From contig OZ034966.1 of assembly GCA_964030785.1 (NCBI GenBank), positions 1,558,501 through 1,622,500 on the forward strand: a DNA stretch of 64,000 nucleotides. The letters run 5' to 3'. The notes below the pieces were generated by a model, which had not been told where the DNA came from, searched no databases, and worked only from the letters and a program-made list of their open reading frames with translations. The stretch comes from Siderastrea siderea (lineage: Eukaryota > Cnidaria > Anthozoa > Scleractinia > Rhizangiidae). The position numbers and the translations under genes were made by a program. Shown one piece after another: positions 1-10,000 of this stretch; position 1 is the stretch's first letter; every line of letters begins with the position of its first letter.

Positions 1-120
1 CCGATTTCTTGTGATTATCGATTGTGATCGATTTTCAATGTTACAGTTCGATTTTGATCGATTTCAATCGACAAGTATCGAAAAGTATCGACCAGTATCG
101 AAAAGAAAACGATGTATGGT
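1..120. repeat. ATCGA-rich degenerate repeat
   Basis: The stretch is built from many copies of tatcga/gatcga in both orientations. A related block lies at 3541-3718, and both contain the word cttgtgattatcga. No coding potential is seen. From here to 490 the sequence is AT-rich and otherwise unrecognised, apart from the short repeat fragment at 315-355. Confidence 0.5.
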
Positions 121-314
121 GGGAGACAAGATTACAGTTGTTGAACGCGGAAAATTTATAACGAAGCGGGATTGACTGTGCCAAGACTTAATTTTACCGA
201 TTTTACACTGTAAATTTTGAAAACTAAAATAAACATGAGGTGAAAGCAGAAACTACAGCAAAAGTAAATCATTTTCAGATCGAATCTCACAATACTCTCC
301 GACTGTTATGAGTG

Positions 315-355
315 AATGAAATGTCAAGAAGACCATCGCAGTTATAGACGCATCA
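315..355 (+). repeat. Fragment of a dispersed 'cgcagttatagacgc' repeat family
   Basis: The words aaatgtcaagaagacc and cgcagttatagacgc match two other places in this window: 8392-8450, and both arms of the palindrome at 36101-36231. Three copies in 64 kb indicate an interspersed family. Only one end of the unit is present here. Confidence 0.5.
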
Positions 356-1164
356 TTGATTACGTTCGACGTCAGGTGAACGCAACCTAAACTTGACGCG
401 GGAGTAGCAAAGAAGCATGGTCATGAACATTTTGCGAAAAGAAACTCGATTTGTGGGTTAGGTACCGGATACAGAAATACGTCATAGACCTTGCAGGGCT
501 CGAGACTAACTTTTCAGCTTAGTAGCCTAGTGGCTAGTGAGGAGGTTTGATTTCACTAGCCAGACTTTTTTTGCATAATCTTGTATTGTGTTCAAAATGT
601 TTAATTTTTAGCCATATTAAATACTGTAAACATCCCTCTCTGTAATCTCAAGAGTGAAGAACTTGAATGTTGACTGTTCTTTCCAACGGTTAAAGATCCT
701 CACCAGCGGAATATAAAGTACTATGTGCCTTGAGGGCAAATTCCCTGGCGCGATGTAGTTCACGCCTCTCTTTTCCATTTCGGTCAAATCATGACAAATA
801 ACTCGAACAGTTAACCTTATATGAGCACTGATGTACATCGTACGGAGAAACGTTGGGAAGACAAGACTGACAATGTACAAACGTTGTAAGGTACGGAGAA
901 ACGTCAAAAAGACAAGACTGACACAGCACTCAACTCACGTACGGAAAAACGTCTACAAGAGAAGACTAGTAAATGAGCAGAAAAAACTAATAAGGTTCGA
1001 ACTTACTAAGGTACGGAGAAACGTTGAGAAGTCAAATCAAACACGTTGGTTGCGAATGCACTACAGTAGGGAGAAAAGCTGCCAACGTACCAAGATACAG
1101 AGACTAATAAAATACGCAACTACCAACTTGCGGAGAAATGTTTATATTGAACAAAACTAATTCC

Positions 1165-2066
1165 ATTAAAAATTGAACTGTAACCAGGATAAGACATATT
1201 AAAAATATAAAAAGCGTTCTCTGGTTTAAAAAGTTTAAGAGAAATATAAGCTTTCGGCTATTATACTATAGCCTTTAACGAATGTAAAAAGAAATGAAAG
1301 CGCATGATAGGAAATATATGCAAGGGAGGGTGTGAAAAGATTAAACACAAGAATACAATAGAAGTGTAAAAAAGCTAAAAATGGACAAAAACGGACAAAA
1401 TAAGAATTACAATAAGATAGAGTATAGTCTTGGTAGCGGTTTGGAATTATTGTCTGCGCCAAGGGAATTCTTGGGAATTCTTGTAAGCAAACCAGCTAAA
1501 ACCCTGCAACAAGAATTCCCTTCTCCTAAGTTTAGGCAGCCCCTGGATCTACAATGCAATGTTGTTTACAAAATCCCGTGTGCTGATTGCTGTTGGAGTT
1601 ACGTAGGAGAAACTGGCAGATGTTTTAAAACCCGAAGAAAGGAACATCAACGAAATCTTAAAAATTATACTAGAGGCTCGAACATTGCCAACCATGCTTG
1701 GCAAAACAATCATTCAATTGATTTTGATGGCGCTACCGTGATAGACAAAGGCAATTACCGTATTCGAAGAACACTAGAATCCTGGCATACTGCCAAAACT
1801 GTCGGCGCAGACAATAATTCCAAACCGCTACCAAGACAATACTCTATCTTATTGTAATTCTTATTTTGTCCGTTTTTGTCCATTTTTAGCTTTTTTACAC
1901 TTCTATTGTATTCTTGTGTTTAATCTTTTCACACCCTCCCTTGCATATATTTCCTATCATGCGCTTTCATTTCTTTTTACATTCGTTAAAGGCTATAGTA
2001 TAATAGCCGAAAGCTTATATTTCTCTTAAACTTTTTAAACCAGAGAACGCTTTTTATATTTTTAAT
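1165..2066 (+). mobile_element. Mini-Penelope retroelement with inverted terminal repeats
   Basis: Two 263-bp arms, 1198-1460 and 1804-2066, are inverted copies that differ at only one position I could find (near 1426). They enclose a short region coding for a GIY-YIG endonuclease domain, the C-terminal domain of Penelope-like reverse transcriptases. The 12-bp word aaaactaattcc at 1153-1164 and 2067-2078 looks like the target duplication. A 33-bp extension (1165-1197) sits between the left duplication and the left arm. Penelope-like elements are known for pseudo-LTRs in various orientations and for a short extension beyond one of them, which fits this layout. The reverse transcriptase is missing, so this is a deletion derivative. 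The near-identical arms point to recent insertion. Confidence 0.75.
1381..1857 (+). CDS. GIY-YIG endonuclease domain of a Penelope-like element (RT lost)
   Basis: This is an intact 158-codon frame. Roughly residues 55-135 match the GIY-YIG nuclease found at the C-terminus of Penelope-like proteins: VVYKIPC, a Cys pair (CADC), SYVGETGR as the YIG-type strand, and KTRRKEHQRN with the conserved Arg and His. This is followed by an N-x-A-x-HAWQNNH stretch and IRRTLESWH. In the family this nuclease nicks target DNA for insertion. The first 26 or so residues come from the left inverted arm and the last 18 from the right arm, so the apparent start and stop are by-products of the mini-element structure. 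Without the upstream reverse transcriptase it cannot be a complete transposition protein. Whether it is expressed is unknown. Confidence 0.7.
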   Translation: MDKNGQNKNYNKIEYSLGSGLELLSAPREFLGILVSKPAKTLQQEFPSPKFRQPLDLQCNVVYKIPCADCCWSYVGETGRCFKTRRKEHQRNLKNYTRGSNIANHAWQNNHSIDFDGATVIDKGNYRIRRTLESWHTAKTVGADNNSKPLPRQYSILL

Positions 2067-2890
2067 AAAACTAATTCCGTAAGAACGTGTGTGACGTACG
2101 AAAGAACGCCGAATGGACAAACTGAACTATTACAGTGGGACAGTAAATTACGGAGAAACGTAAATGAGACAACTAAAATCGCACTAACGTACGGATAAAC
2201 GTTGAGAAGACAAGACTAATACTGTATGAAGATACTAACGTACAGGTGGTACAGAGAAACGCTAAGCAGTGGCGACTTATCTTACGAATGTACTAACACA
2301 CTGAAAACCTTAGGAAGAGCAGAACAATGTCGTGCGTATGTGCTAACGTACAAAGAAACGTTGAGAAGGCTAGACTAATAAATCGACGAACCTACTTACG
2401 TAGGGAGAAACGTTGTGAAGACGTTACGTAGTGAGAAACGCTGGAAAGAGAAACTTTTTTACGAACGTAGCAATTAATGGCAAAAAGTCGATAACAGAAG
2501 ACTAAAGAATTGTGTGAACCTACTAACGTGTAGGCAAATATCATATAGACGCACTAATGGACCTTTCAAGGAAACGTATGGTGAAACGTTCTGAAGACGG
2601 CTAATTTCGTTCGAACGTAGAAATGATAGAGAAAACGCTGCCATCTGAGACAAGAATTAGTAGGGAAAAACGTTGAGAGGACGAAACAAGTATCATACAA
2701 ACATTATATCCTTCTACGGAATAAGTTTAAGTTTCTGCTCACTCAATTTACTTTTGGGATCCGTTCATCAGAAGCAATATTTAGTTTGGTTTCCATCCTG
2801 TGCTTTAGTGCTTTGAAATTGCTACTAGCCAAAATGGCTAGTGAAAGCGCAGAACTTACTAGCCAAAACGCGATTTCTACTAGTCTGTGA

Positions 2891-2921
<31 letters not shown>

Positions 2922-2925
2922 CTTG

Positions 2926-3540
2926 GACGGACAGCAAATGACCTCGCTTTTACGTCCGAAGGCGCCTGTGCTGTGAAGAAGCTTGTTTCGAAAGAGAGAG
3001 GTTCCACGCTTGAAATAGCAACCTTTCGACCAAAAAGTTATTGCAAATCCTTGGTCGAAATCTTACAAACGTATGTACGAAAATCCTTGGTGCATATATC
3101 AACCTGCAGTTCGCCGTTTAGTTGACAAACCTAATCGCGACTTCCATGAGGAACCACTCGGCATACAACATTCAAATTATGCCCGTGAGAGTAACACGCT
3201 ATTTTGATACGTAGTATCGCATTTAAATCATTTCTTTTTCGAATAATTGCCTTGGCGAGTCACTTTCAAAGTTTTGTCTATATGTCACGTGGGACTTTTA
3301 AATTTAGAAATCGCTTTGCCTGCTTACCTCGAAATCCTTTCGGAAATCGACGACCAAAAGACTTTATCGAGGAAGCCACGAACTGAAAGAGGTTGAGAGG
3401 ACCATTGCACGAATGTTTTTTCCAGTTTATCAAAGGTAAAGGATTAAGCAGGCTTAGTTGTAACTTTTCAGGTTATTGCTCAGTTTTTTTGTTTAACTTT
3501 ATTGTCATACAGATTTACTTAAGAACTGTTTACACTTCTA
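2926..3540. other. No recognisable feature
   Basis: Short open frames occur at 2895-3125 and 3204-3386, but they show no domain, coiled coil, splice context or repeat that I can recognise. I treat the stretch as unannotated. Confidence 0.4.
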
Positions 3541-3718
3541 TGAAAAGTCGTTGAAAATTGGTCTCCATATTTGTCGATAAAAGTCGATAATCAGTTGAAA
3601 ATCTTGTGATTATCGACTTTTATCGACAAATTAAACTTGTCGATTGACAATTATCGACAAATATCGAGTACTTTCGACTTATCGACTACGTTTTCGATGA
3701 TCGATTTTCATCGACATG
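3541..3718. repeat. ATCGA-rich repeat with hairpin
   Basis: This block has repeated tatcga/tcgata words. An inverted pair, tgtcgataaaagtcgataatc against gattatcgacttttatcgaca (about 3573-3628), could fold into a hairpin. It is the partner of the block at 1-120. The two may be ends of one older repeat unit, but no target duplication was found. Confidence 0.5.
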
Positions 3719-3960
3719 TTACGCCCTGGAATTCAGAGCAGCTTTTGCCAGACGTGTAACAGCTAAAAAAACAAACTTTTGCCGAAACCCCTTGTCAGAA
3801 TCGCAAAAACATCTTCCACCAGCCAAGTTTAGTAGACAAGTCTTCTGCTCCTTTCTAATCTCCTTTAAGTTCGGAAAATTGCGCAAACAGTCCTCTTGAG
3901 CGGTAGATAACGTGGACTCATCTATATCACGCGCGCGCATCGCGGTAACCATCTTTCTGA
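3719..3960 (-). pseudogene. RecQ-like DNA helicase fragment with frameshift
   Basis: On the minus strand an 82-codon frame starts with an acidic leader and then reads FPNLKEIRKEQKTCLLNL. This resembles the region just before the Walker A motif in RecQ-family helicases, whose 'QxxxI' segment precedes an AxLPTGxGKS box. After LAGGR the frame is lost. One base over, the sequence reads DVFAILTRGFGKSLFF, which is the Walker A box with Pro replaced by Arg. A single-base deletion near 3810 explains both. The copy stops at about 3719 with no further helicase motifs. It is probably a degraded piece of a multicopy, perhaps transposon-borne, helicase. The family call rests on one motif region. Confidence 0.5.
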
Positions 3961-4164
3961 TTGTCACAAATGACCCTCACTACGAAGTGTTGATGTCGGC
4001 TGTCAAAACTGGCCAATCAAAGGGTATACCAGGAGCTGGTATACCGGAACAGGCCGTTAAAAAAATGCTTGCAGGCTCCGCCGCCTTGTCTCTCCCCAGC
4101 CCCTTCGCTCTTTTTTCGCGTTCTTTTTCTCAATTCACGCTCCACTATCTCGGAGCCTGGAACA

Positions 4165-4600
4165 GGCTACTTATAAGCCCTTGGCCTATACAACTTTGTA
4201 AGGGGGTTTGGGTGGGCTTATATCCGGGGGGGGGCTTATAAGTTTCGAAATGAGCCACAGCAGTGTTGATCGAAATACGTTTTTAATTTACCAGTTTTTA
4301 ATTAACCTTTGAAACGTCATAATAAATCGAATTCATTTCAATTTTAACAACAAAATCGAAACTGTAACAACACGAACGTAACCAGAACGTAACAAAACAG
4401 AAGCTCAGAGTTAATCTTCGCAGTGTTCCGTGAGAGTGCTTAATATTAAGGAAACAAGGAAAACTAGAGGGTGACTTATATCCAGGGGAGCTTATAACCG
4501 GATGCATTTTTTTTTGTTTACAGGTAGATGGGCCTATAACCGTGGGGGGGGGGAGCTTGTAAGCGGTTGGGCTTATAAGTGGCAGTTTACGGTATTTATG
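4165..4600. repeat. 'GGGCTTATAA' repeat element
   Basis: The motif gggcttata(a/t) and its reverse complement recur at about 4171, 4213, 4235, 4468, 4488, 4530 and 4569, with G-runs after them. The outer copies (acttataagccc near 4169 and gggcttataagtggc near 4569) are inverted, suggesting a degenerate terminal-inverted-repeat element of about 0.4 kb. A near-perfect 23-bp palindrome (ggtatacc...ggtatacc) lies just upstream at 4023-4045. No coding content is evident. Confidence 0.4.
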
Positions 4601-4960
4601 TACTTCTCAGTATCATTAGAGGCAGTGAAGCCTTGCCAAAACCTTGCCTGTTACTAGGGCTTTGAAAAAGAAATTATTATTAGGTCTCTATGTATTGGTC
4701 TTCAAAAATTGGTCAAGACAGGAGTAAGAATGTAAAAATGTATGTTGAGTTTACTCAAGCCAAAACCAGGGGTGTGGCCAGGGGTGCCGGAACCGTCCTT
4801 TTAGTTCTTTATAAGCTTGTGAAACCATTTTATGGCAAACCTAGAGGATTACACTTTTATACATGAAACTCAAAATTAGGTTGAGTTTGAAACTCAACTC
4901 ATGTTAAAACTCATCATGACAAGGAGTCCTAATGTTCAGGGCTCTTTGTCGCTTTCCGCC
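4600..4960. other. No recognisable feature
   Basis: This stretch is AT-rich with homopolymer runs. I see no open frame with recognisable motifs and no repeat boundary. Confidence 0.4.
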
Positions 4961-5235
4961 TGATCTTCTGAACAGTGCAGGTGACGAAGGTGGAGAACCA
5001 TCCTTGTGACGAATGGCTAACGCTCAAAACGTCAGCTTTCAATCTCTTCACGGTGGCTCAATTTACCTTATTAACTCAGTTGATAATTACAAAGTTTTGT
5101 GTTTCGCTTCCCCACCGATGCAACACCACAGTTTCTCTAGAAACTAACCCCCTTGTTTGTCAGGTGACAGTTGCTTGTACGATATTTCTCCGCCTCCTCA
5201 CGGTTGAGGAGAACGGGCTTAGTTTCGCTTAGAGC
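4961..5235 (+). repeat. Retroelement-derived interspersed repeat (Penelope-type terminal sequence?)
   Basis: The phrase around 'cgtcagctttcaatctcttc' and 'caatttaccttattaactc' resembles untranslated or terminal sequence that I associate with abundant cnidarian retroelements of the Penelope type. This rests on recognition and not on a search. No reverse transcriptase motif is present. From 5236 to 5500 nothing is recognisable. Confidence 0.35.
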
Positions 5236-5502
5236 ACTGCTATGGACGGTAGACCATCAGATAACAGGGCCTAAGATTTCAGCGCAGATATTGGACTTAT
5301 AGGTCCCACACCATATGCTCTTCATACAAGGACGGATTCCTTCTTTAGAAAACTGTATATTCGAGAGCATGCTCACACCATTGATCTTCCAAGTGGCAAC
5401 TAAAGGGCTTGCAATGGACGCGCACCGGATGACACTTAAGGATGGGTCTCCACCGGGATCTTGATACTGTGTCTGGAGTTTAGGAGGATAAATGTATCCG
5501 AC

Positions 5503-5890
5503 CTAGTCTCCGCCGGCGTTGCGGTCACAGGCTCCCTTCCCTCCATGGGGAGGGAAGGGAGCCATGAGTTTGAACACCACGCCCAGCTCTGCTCCTAGTA
5601 CTCCTGCGCAAACTATGGTGGCCCTGCAGGCCCTGCAGTGGTAGCAGCCAGCGCTGTCTTGCCGGAAGCTAACTTTCTTCAGGGCTGGTATGGTAGTGTT
5701 AATCTGCTTAATGACGTCTGCCATCACAGCGAGGAATGCACGAAAGTGGGTACGAGAAAAAAGTGTACTTACCAGAGCCCACTGGAAGGAAGACAACGAT
5801 GTGTTGCAAAATAGCTTCGGGCTCCGACTTGCCAATTCCACGGTCTGCTTTTCTCACTTTCCCGTTCGAGGCATACTTAGACAGCCCTGG
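5503..5890 (-). pseudogene. Transposase fragment, two exon-like pieces
   Basis: On the minus strand an open stretch (about 5886-5773) reads SKYASNGKVRKADRGIGKSE and continues to a GTAAGT donor. A second stretch (5717-5503) follows an intron-like gap and a CAG acceptor, in matching phase. It contains FRQDSAGCYHC, later HGGKGACDR, and then a stop. The spaced pair '(S/Q)DNAGCYH ... GKG-x-CDR' is one I know from multicopy transposon-encoded proteins in cnidarian and fish genomes. The second D/N position is Ser here and the segment between is degraded. A perfect 15-bp stem hairpin (5530-5563) overlaps the end. I cannot name the superfamily. Confidence 0.4.
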
Positions 5891-5899
5891 TAGAACTCA

Positions 5900-7420
5900 A
5901 CATGACCAACGTCGATTAGTTCCCTCTGTGCTATTCCCAGACAAGAGCGATGGGCTGGGCAAATGGTCCATGTTAAGAATACTAATTAAAAATACTATTG
6001 CGCGTACTCAACTTCTGAGTGGATATCGCTGATTCCAACACTGCAAGTGTGACCCGAAAAGTCTGTTTTTTTGCAACTGGTGAACAGCAACCGCTTGTTC
6101 ATATCGCTTGTAAGAGGCGCAAACGCCTGCAACTAGTTTCTGAAAAGAATAAGTGACCTCTATCCGCAGCCAAGGGAGATAATGGTTTGATTGCCTATTG
6201 TACTCGGTGACAGGGGTCCTGACTGCGAGAACTCCAAAGAACCTATCCTTTTACAACGGCGCGATATAGAGGAAGCGCTCTACAACTACTGCGTGTTAAA
6301 TCTGGCGTTTTCCTTTTTTTTGAACGAAAATTATCAGTTTTTGAACATTTACTCAAAGCTGATCCGCACTTAAGACATTTTGTCTAGTTTCCAATAATGT
6401 AGCACCTGAAATTCTCACACGCCTGATTTCCAAAATGAAAATTATTTTCGCAAATGGCAGCTTCTCGAGGCGCCTTCCTCGACGCAACACTGGTGGCTTG
6501 CAAATAATATTGAAATCCTTGACCGTGAAATTAATTAGACTGTGGGAAAAGTATCCTTAAATGCATTCACGCTAGGAAATATTCGCGTCTTGAAAAGTCG
6601 AGCTCTGCAGTAAGATATAAAAAATGTTATCGATGTTTGCTATTTTAGACTATCGAAAGCTAATACTTTCTGCTTCTAGTGAACACGTGACAATTTTTTC
6701 CTCTCGCCAGAGCGTCACAAAATGTACATCTATACAATCTGCAACTTGTTTTGCACAGGTCAGAATTGTTTGGTGAAGAGTCCCGTCATATGTAGTATCA
6801 CTCTATTTCACTAGTCGAAAGATATTTCAGGCATAACGTCGCCGGTGTAACATGACACCAAACAGGAGAACTGAATGTGAGTAAACAAACGCAGTCGTAG
6901 CCAAGTGCTACGCACTGAAAACTCACGAGTATAGAGAAAAGTGAACTTAAAATTTTCAGGGAACTTGTAAGAAACAAATGGATGCCATCTTTGTTAACCT
7001 TCGATATGCTTTAGTTTAAATCAGGGAAAAAATTCAGCTATCTCTGTGGTTTGTTTTTACGTTGAGGTAGTCCGGCATCTGGGATGAAAACGCGAACGGT
7101 CATTCCGGTCGAGTTGCTGAAACAAACGCCATCACTATTTACATCGCCTTCTATCTTGTCCAATTTCTTTCATAGCTTGAGTTATTTCAGACGTAATAAT
7201 CTTTCGATTTTTTTCCCCATTTTTGCAATGCCATCACCAAAACCTATCCTGTGACTTGACCAGAACCTGTTGCGTGACAGACAAATTAAGTTAAATCAGA
7301 CCATAATAACAGTGCGGTTTCTGAGATGAATGTGGAGATCACTGCAAAGTTATTTAGTTTCTTCAGAGAATTAACACTAAGAGATTTTAAAAATTCATTT
7401 GCCATTCGTTAAGGGATGTG
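5900..7420. other. No recognisable feature
   Basis: Short frames (for example 6191-6373) carry no motif I recognise and lack convincing splice neighbours. No clear repeat ends are visible. Confidence 0.4.
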
Positions 7421-7421
7421 A

Positions 7422-7565
7422 ATGTGGTGGCGGAGTCGTTATTCATTAGTTGAAAGTCAATCTGGAGATGAGGAGATAACGGTCGATTCCACGCGTCAAG
7501 ATGGCCCTTGGACAGTACACCTAAAACTTGACAAAACCTGGCATTTAGACAAAATCTTATTCAAG
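7422..7565 (+). CDS. Candidate orphan first exon, 48 codons
   Basis: An ATG at 7422 opens a frame beginning MWWRSRYSLVESQSGDEE, passing through GPWTVHLKLDKTWHLDKILF and ending exactly before a GTGAGC donor at 7566 in phase 0. The composition, an acidic stretch followed by alternating hydrophobic and charged residues, looks like real protein and not intronic translation. No downstream exon with matching phase was identified, and the family is not recognised. It could be the start of a longer gene, a domesticated transposon exon, or chance. Confidence 0.3.
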
Positions 7566-7569
7566 GTGA

Positions 7570-8390
7570 GCTAGATATGACCTTTATCCTGTACTTTTCA
7601 TCCAAATACCAAAGGGAACAAGGAAAAAATTCCAAGTTTTCGGCTATTTGGTCGGTCAGGCACGAGCCTATTGTTTGTACTGGTTGACAGGTTAATGTTG
7701 TGATCATCGGGATTTTGAGAGCGCTTGTACTCGGCGCTGATAAAAAGCCCGAAACTAATTTTTAAACTTGATTTTAGAATGATATTTCGTCTTTCAAGAA
7801 TTCTGAATTTCAAGTGATTTGGTGTTTTACCGGGGAGGAAAACTTTCTCTTGAAAAACTGTGCCAAATTGACAATTCAGAGCAAGCGAATTTTAGTGATT
7901 TTCAGCAGCTCGCCATGACCTTGAAAATTAATTCACAGATCTAAAACAGGACTCAATTACTTCATACACACTTCAAAAGCAAACTTCCACGCTTAAAATG
8001 GGGACTTTCTGGGGTGCGAATCAAACAGAGCGAAGTTTGCGAGAAGGTATGATACACCTTTATTTCGCGTGTTTACAGGACACGTGTGGCGTAAACGTGT
8101 TAAATTTTTTTTTCGGGCTTAAAAAAAATTTCAAGAAAAAAATTCCACCACGTTTCTTAGATTACCATAGGGTATCCGTGGAAAATTTATGAGGGAATTT
8201 TATTTTTCATCATGTGCCGCCACTCGCTCGATGTTAGTGGACATTCCCTCTTAAGACGTTTTGACAATTATTTAAACACCACCATTAGATTGCAGTCAGG
8301 TAGCCAACGGCTGTGTGAGTTAAATCCTAAAAAATACTGTCTTCTTATATGCATTTCGGCATTGCAGTGCTTTGTAACAGAGTTAAATCT
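7570..8390. other. No recognisable feature
   Basis: This region has A- and T-runs around 8100-8145 and only short, motif-free frames. Confidence 0.4.
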
Positions 8391-8391
8391 A

Positions 8392-8450
8392 TTAAATGTA
8401 AAGTAGACCATCGCAGTTATAGACGCAACTTTTGCAGTTGCAAAGTTGCA
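8392..8450 (+). repeat. Dispersed 'cgcagttatagacgc' repeat fragment
   Basis: It starts with aaatgtaaagtagacc, then cgcagttatagacgcaac and tttgcagttgc. This is the same order of words as at 315-355 and in the palindrome at 36101-36231. A truncated family member. Confidence 0.5.
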
Positions 8451-9121
8451 AGCAGCAACTTACAGTCAGCCGGTTCATCGAATTATCGAGTATTTAGTAA
8501 CCAGCTGACGATACTATTCATTTTTTCTGACTAAAGATACGATATATATATTTCCCCGTTTTCGATAGCTTTATGGCTCTAGTGATATTTGGTAGACATT
8601 TTATACGGGAATCTGGAATAGGAACTGAAAATGATCTTTTTGCGAGCTGTGTTAGGTGTTGGAACAAATAAACGAACTAATGCTTATTTATGTTTCATTT
8701 CCTCGAGCTCTACTTTATGCATATTTATTTCAAGACATTGATACCGCATAACTAGAACAATAGCGTTTTCATTTTCATTTTCAAGCATCCAAAATGGTTT
8801 AAAGGTCAAATAAACCAAAATTTCGACATTTTTTCTTTCAATCCAATTTACTTGCTATGTGTTGATTTGGTATCAAATAAACATATTCTGAAGTTTCAAG
8901 TCAATTGGACTTATGATCGCAGAGATAATGGCACGTGAAAAGTGCTACTTTTTGGCCTTCATAATCGTAGAGTGGTCGGGAAAGTTGTCGGTAAATTGTC
9001 GGAAATAACACTAGTGACGTCACTGTTGGCGAGCTCGAAAATTGCGGGGATTCGAAGTGTGAGGACTTGAGCGGAAAATCATGGTGTTTTGAGCTGCTAT
9101 GAGAGTAAAGTAAGTAATTTT

Positions 9122-9232
9122 AAGTTTCCAGAAGATCCAGAACTGCCTCAAGAATGGCTCAAAGAATGAAAGGAGGATCGTTTCAATCCACAAAACACTG
9201 ATTCACGTGTCTGTGCAGACCAGTTTACACCA
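9122..9232 (+). pseudogene. THAP-domain remnant of the Kolobok-like element
   Basis: The plus strand reads KFPEDPELPQEWLKE, then a stop, then KEDRFNPQNTDSRVCADQF, followed by a GTAACC donor at about 9232. This is the middle of a THAP zinc-finger domain (C2CH): the FP-x-DP-x-L...W turn, the FNP loop and the Cys of the final C-x2-H, with the His replaced by Gln. THAP domains bind transposon ends in P and Kolobok elements. The in-frame stop and the garbled N-terminal CxxC show the copy is inactive. Confidence 0.5.
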
Positions 9233-9848
9233 CAGGTAACCAAAGCGATTCGATCGAAAATAATCGGCGGTTTTCCATGGAAAATACCTAAAAATCCAAA
9301 TAAAGTTTGAAGAACGTTACCTGTTATGTGTTTGCTGTGTTTTTGCCGGTTTTCCGAGCTTGTGGAGGTTGTTTTGAGCGGTAAATTACAGCGGTATAAC
9401 CATCCATTTTCGCCCAAGAACGGAGCAACTTCACACGGGAATTCCAATTGCGCGTTCAGCATTTGCACAACGTAGAAATTTAGAGGTAAGAATTTTCCAT
9501 TTTGTTCAATATAACTATGACTAGCTTGTATCTTCTGATGGTTGTCAGCTCTTTCAGTTAGTTTATTTGAGAATTATAAGTCATAGCAGTTACTAAGCAT
9601 TAACAATAACCTCGGGTTTTTGGCGCATAAATTAGGCTTCAATAATTATAAACAAACGTAAATTTCGAGCTCTGAATGTAATATTTTTCACACACTAAAA
9701 TATTTCAGTTTTATCGCTTTCACACAGCGGCTGCAGGCCCTTCTTAAGCCTCTCACAAGCCAACACTCAAGACAACCAACAACATAAACCCAGATTTAAT
9801 AAACTGGCCTAGTTTCTAAGTGTTGTGGCTTTTCACTGGCAAGCAGGT

Positions 9849-10000
9849 CCCGGGGGGGGGGGGTACTCCGGATTTCAAGTGACGGGGATAACCGAAGGAT
9901 TTTTTGGGTTCCTTGGAGGCCCTAGGGATTTTTTGGGGTTTTGATTTTTGCCCCCATTCGATCATCCCCGTCACTGGAAATCCGGAGTACCCCCCCTGGG
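9849..10000. mobile_element. 152-bp MITE with 8-bp target duplication
   Basis: The ends are inverted: cccggggg...tactccggatttc at the left and gaaatccggagta...ctggg at the right. The 8-bp direct repeat aagcaggt flanks it exactly (9841-9848 and 10001-10008). It is non-coding. A larger element with the same 'ggggtactcc' start lies at 52550-52907. It is inserted inside the Kolobok-like element, so it is younger. Confidence 0.75.

Larger units (their letters stand above)
835..2690. repeat. Degenerate minisatellite built on 'acggagaaacgt'
   Basis: The core word tacggagaaacgt, usually followed by tgagaagacaagacta, recurs about every 50-70 bp with many substitutions (for example near 842, 893, 940, 1012, 2151, 2191, 2348). 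The array fills the interior of the hAT-like element and is interrupted by the Penelope-like insertion. A plus-strand open frame through it (831-1160) encodes a repeated VRRNV-x-KTRLT peptide. This is best explained as translation of the repeat and not as a gene. Confidence 0.65.
495..2920. mobile_element. hAT-like non-autonomous DNA transposon, 2.4 kb
   Basis: The ends are perfect 17-bp terminal inverted repeats (cagggctcgagactaac at 495-511, its reverse complement at 2904-2920). They are flanked by a 5-bp direct duplication, CCTTG, at 490-494 and 2921-2925. Just inside each end is a second inverted motif around 'actagcc/ggctagt'. The terminal CAGGG is typical of hAT superfamily ends. Classical hAT duplications are 8 bp, but some hAT lineages make 5-bp ones, so assignment to hAT rather than another superfamily is tentative. 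No transposase is present. The interior is a degenerate minisatellite (835-2690) split by a Penelope-like insertion (1165-2066). Confidence 0.7.

Noticed and set aside
831..1160. Basic repeat protein VRRNV-x-KTRLT
   Set aside because: It follows the minisatellite unit inside the hAT-like element and decays with it. No real protein features.
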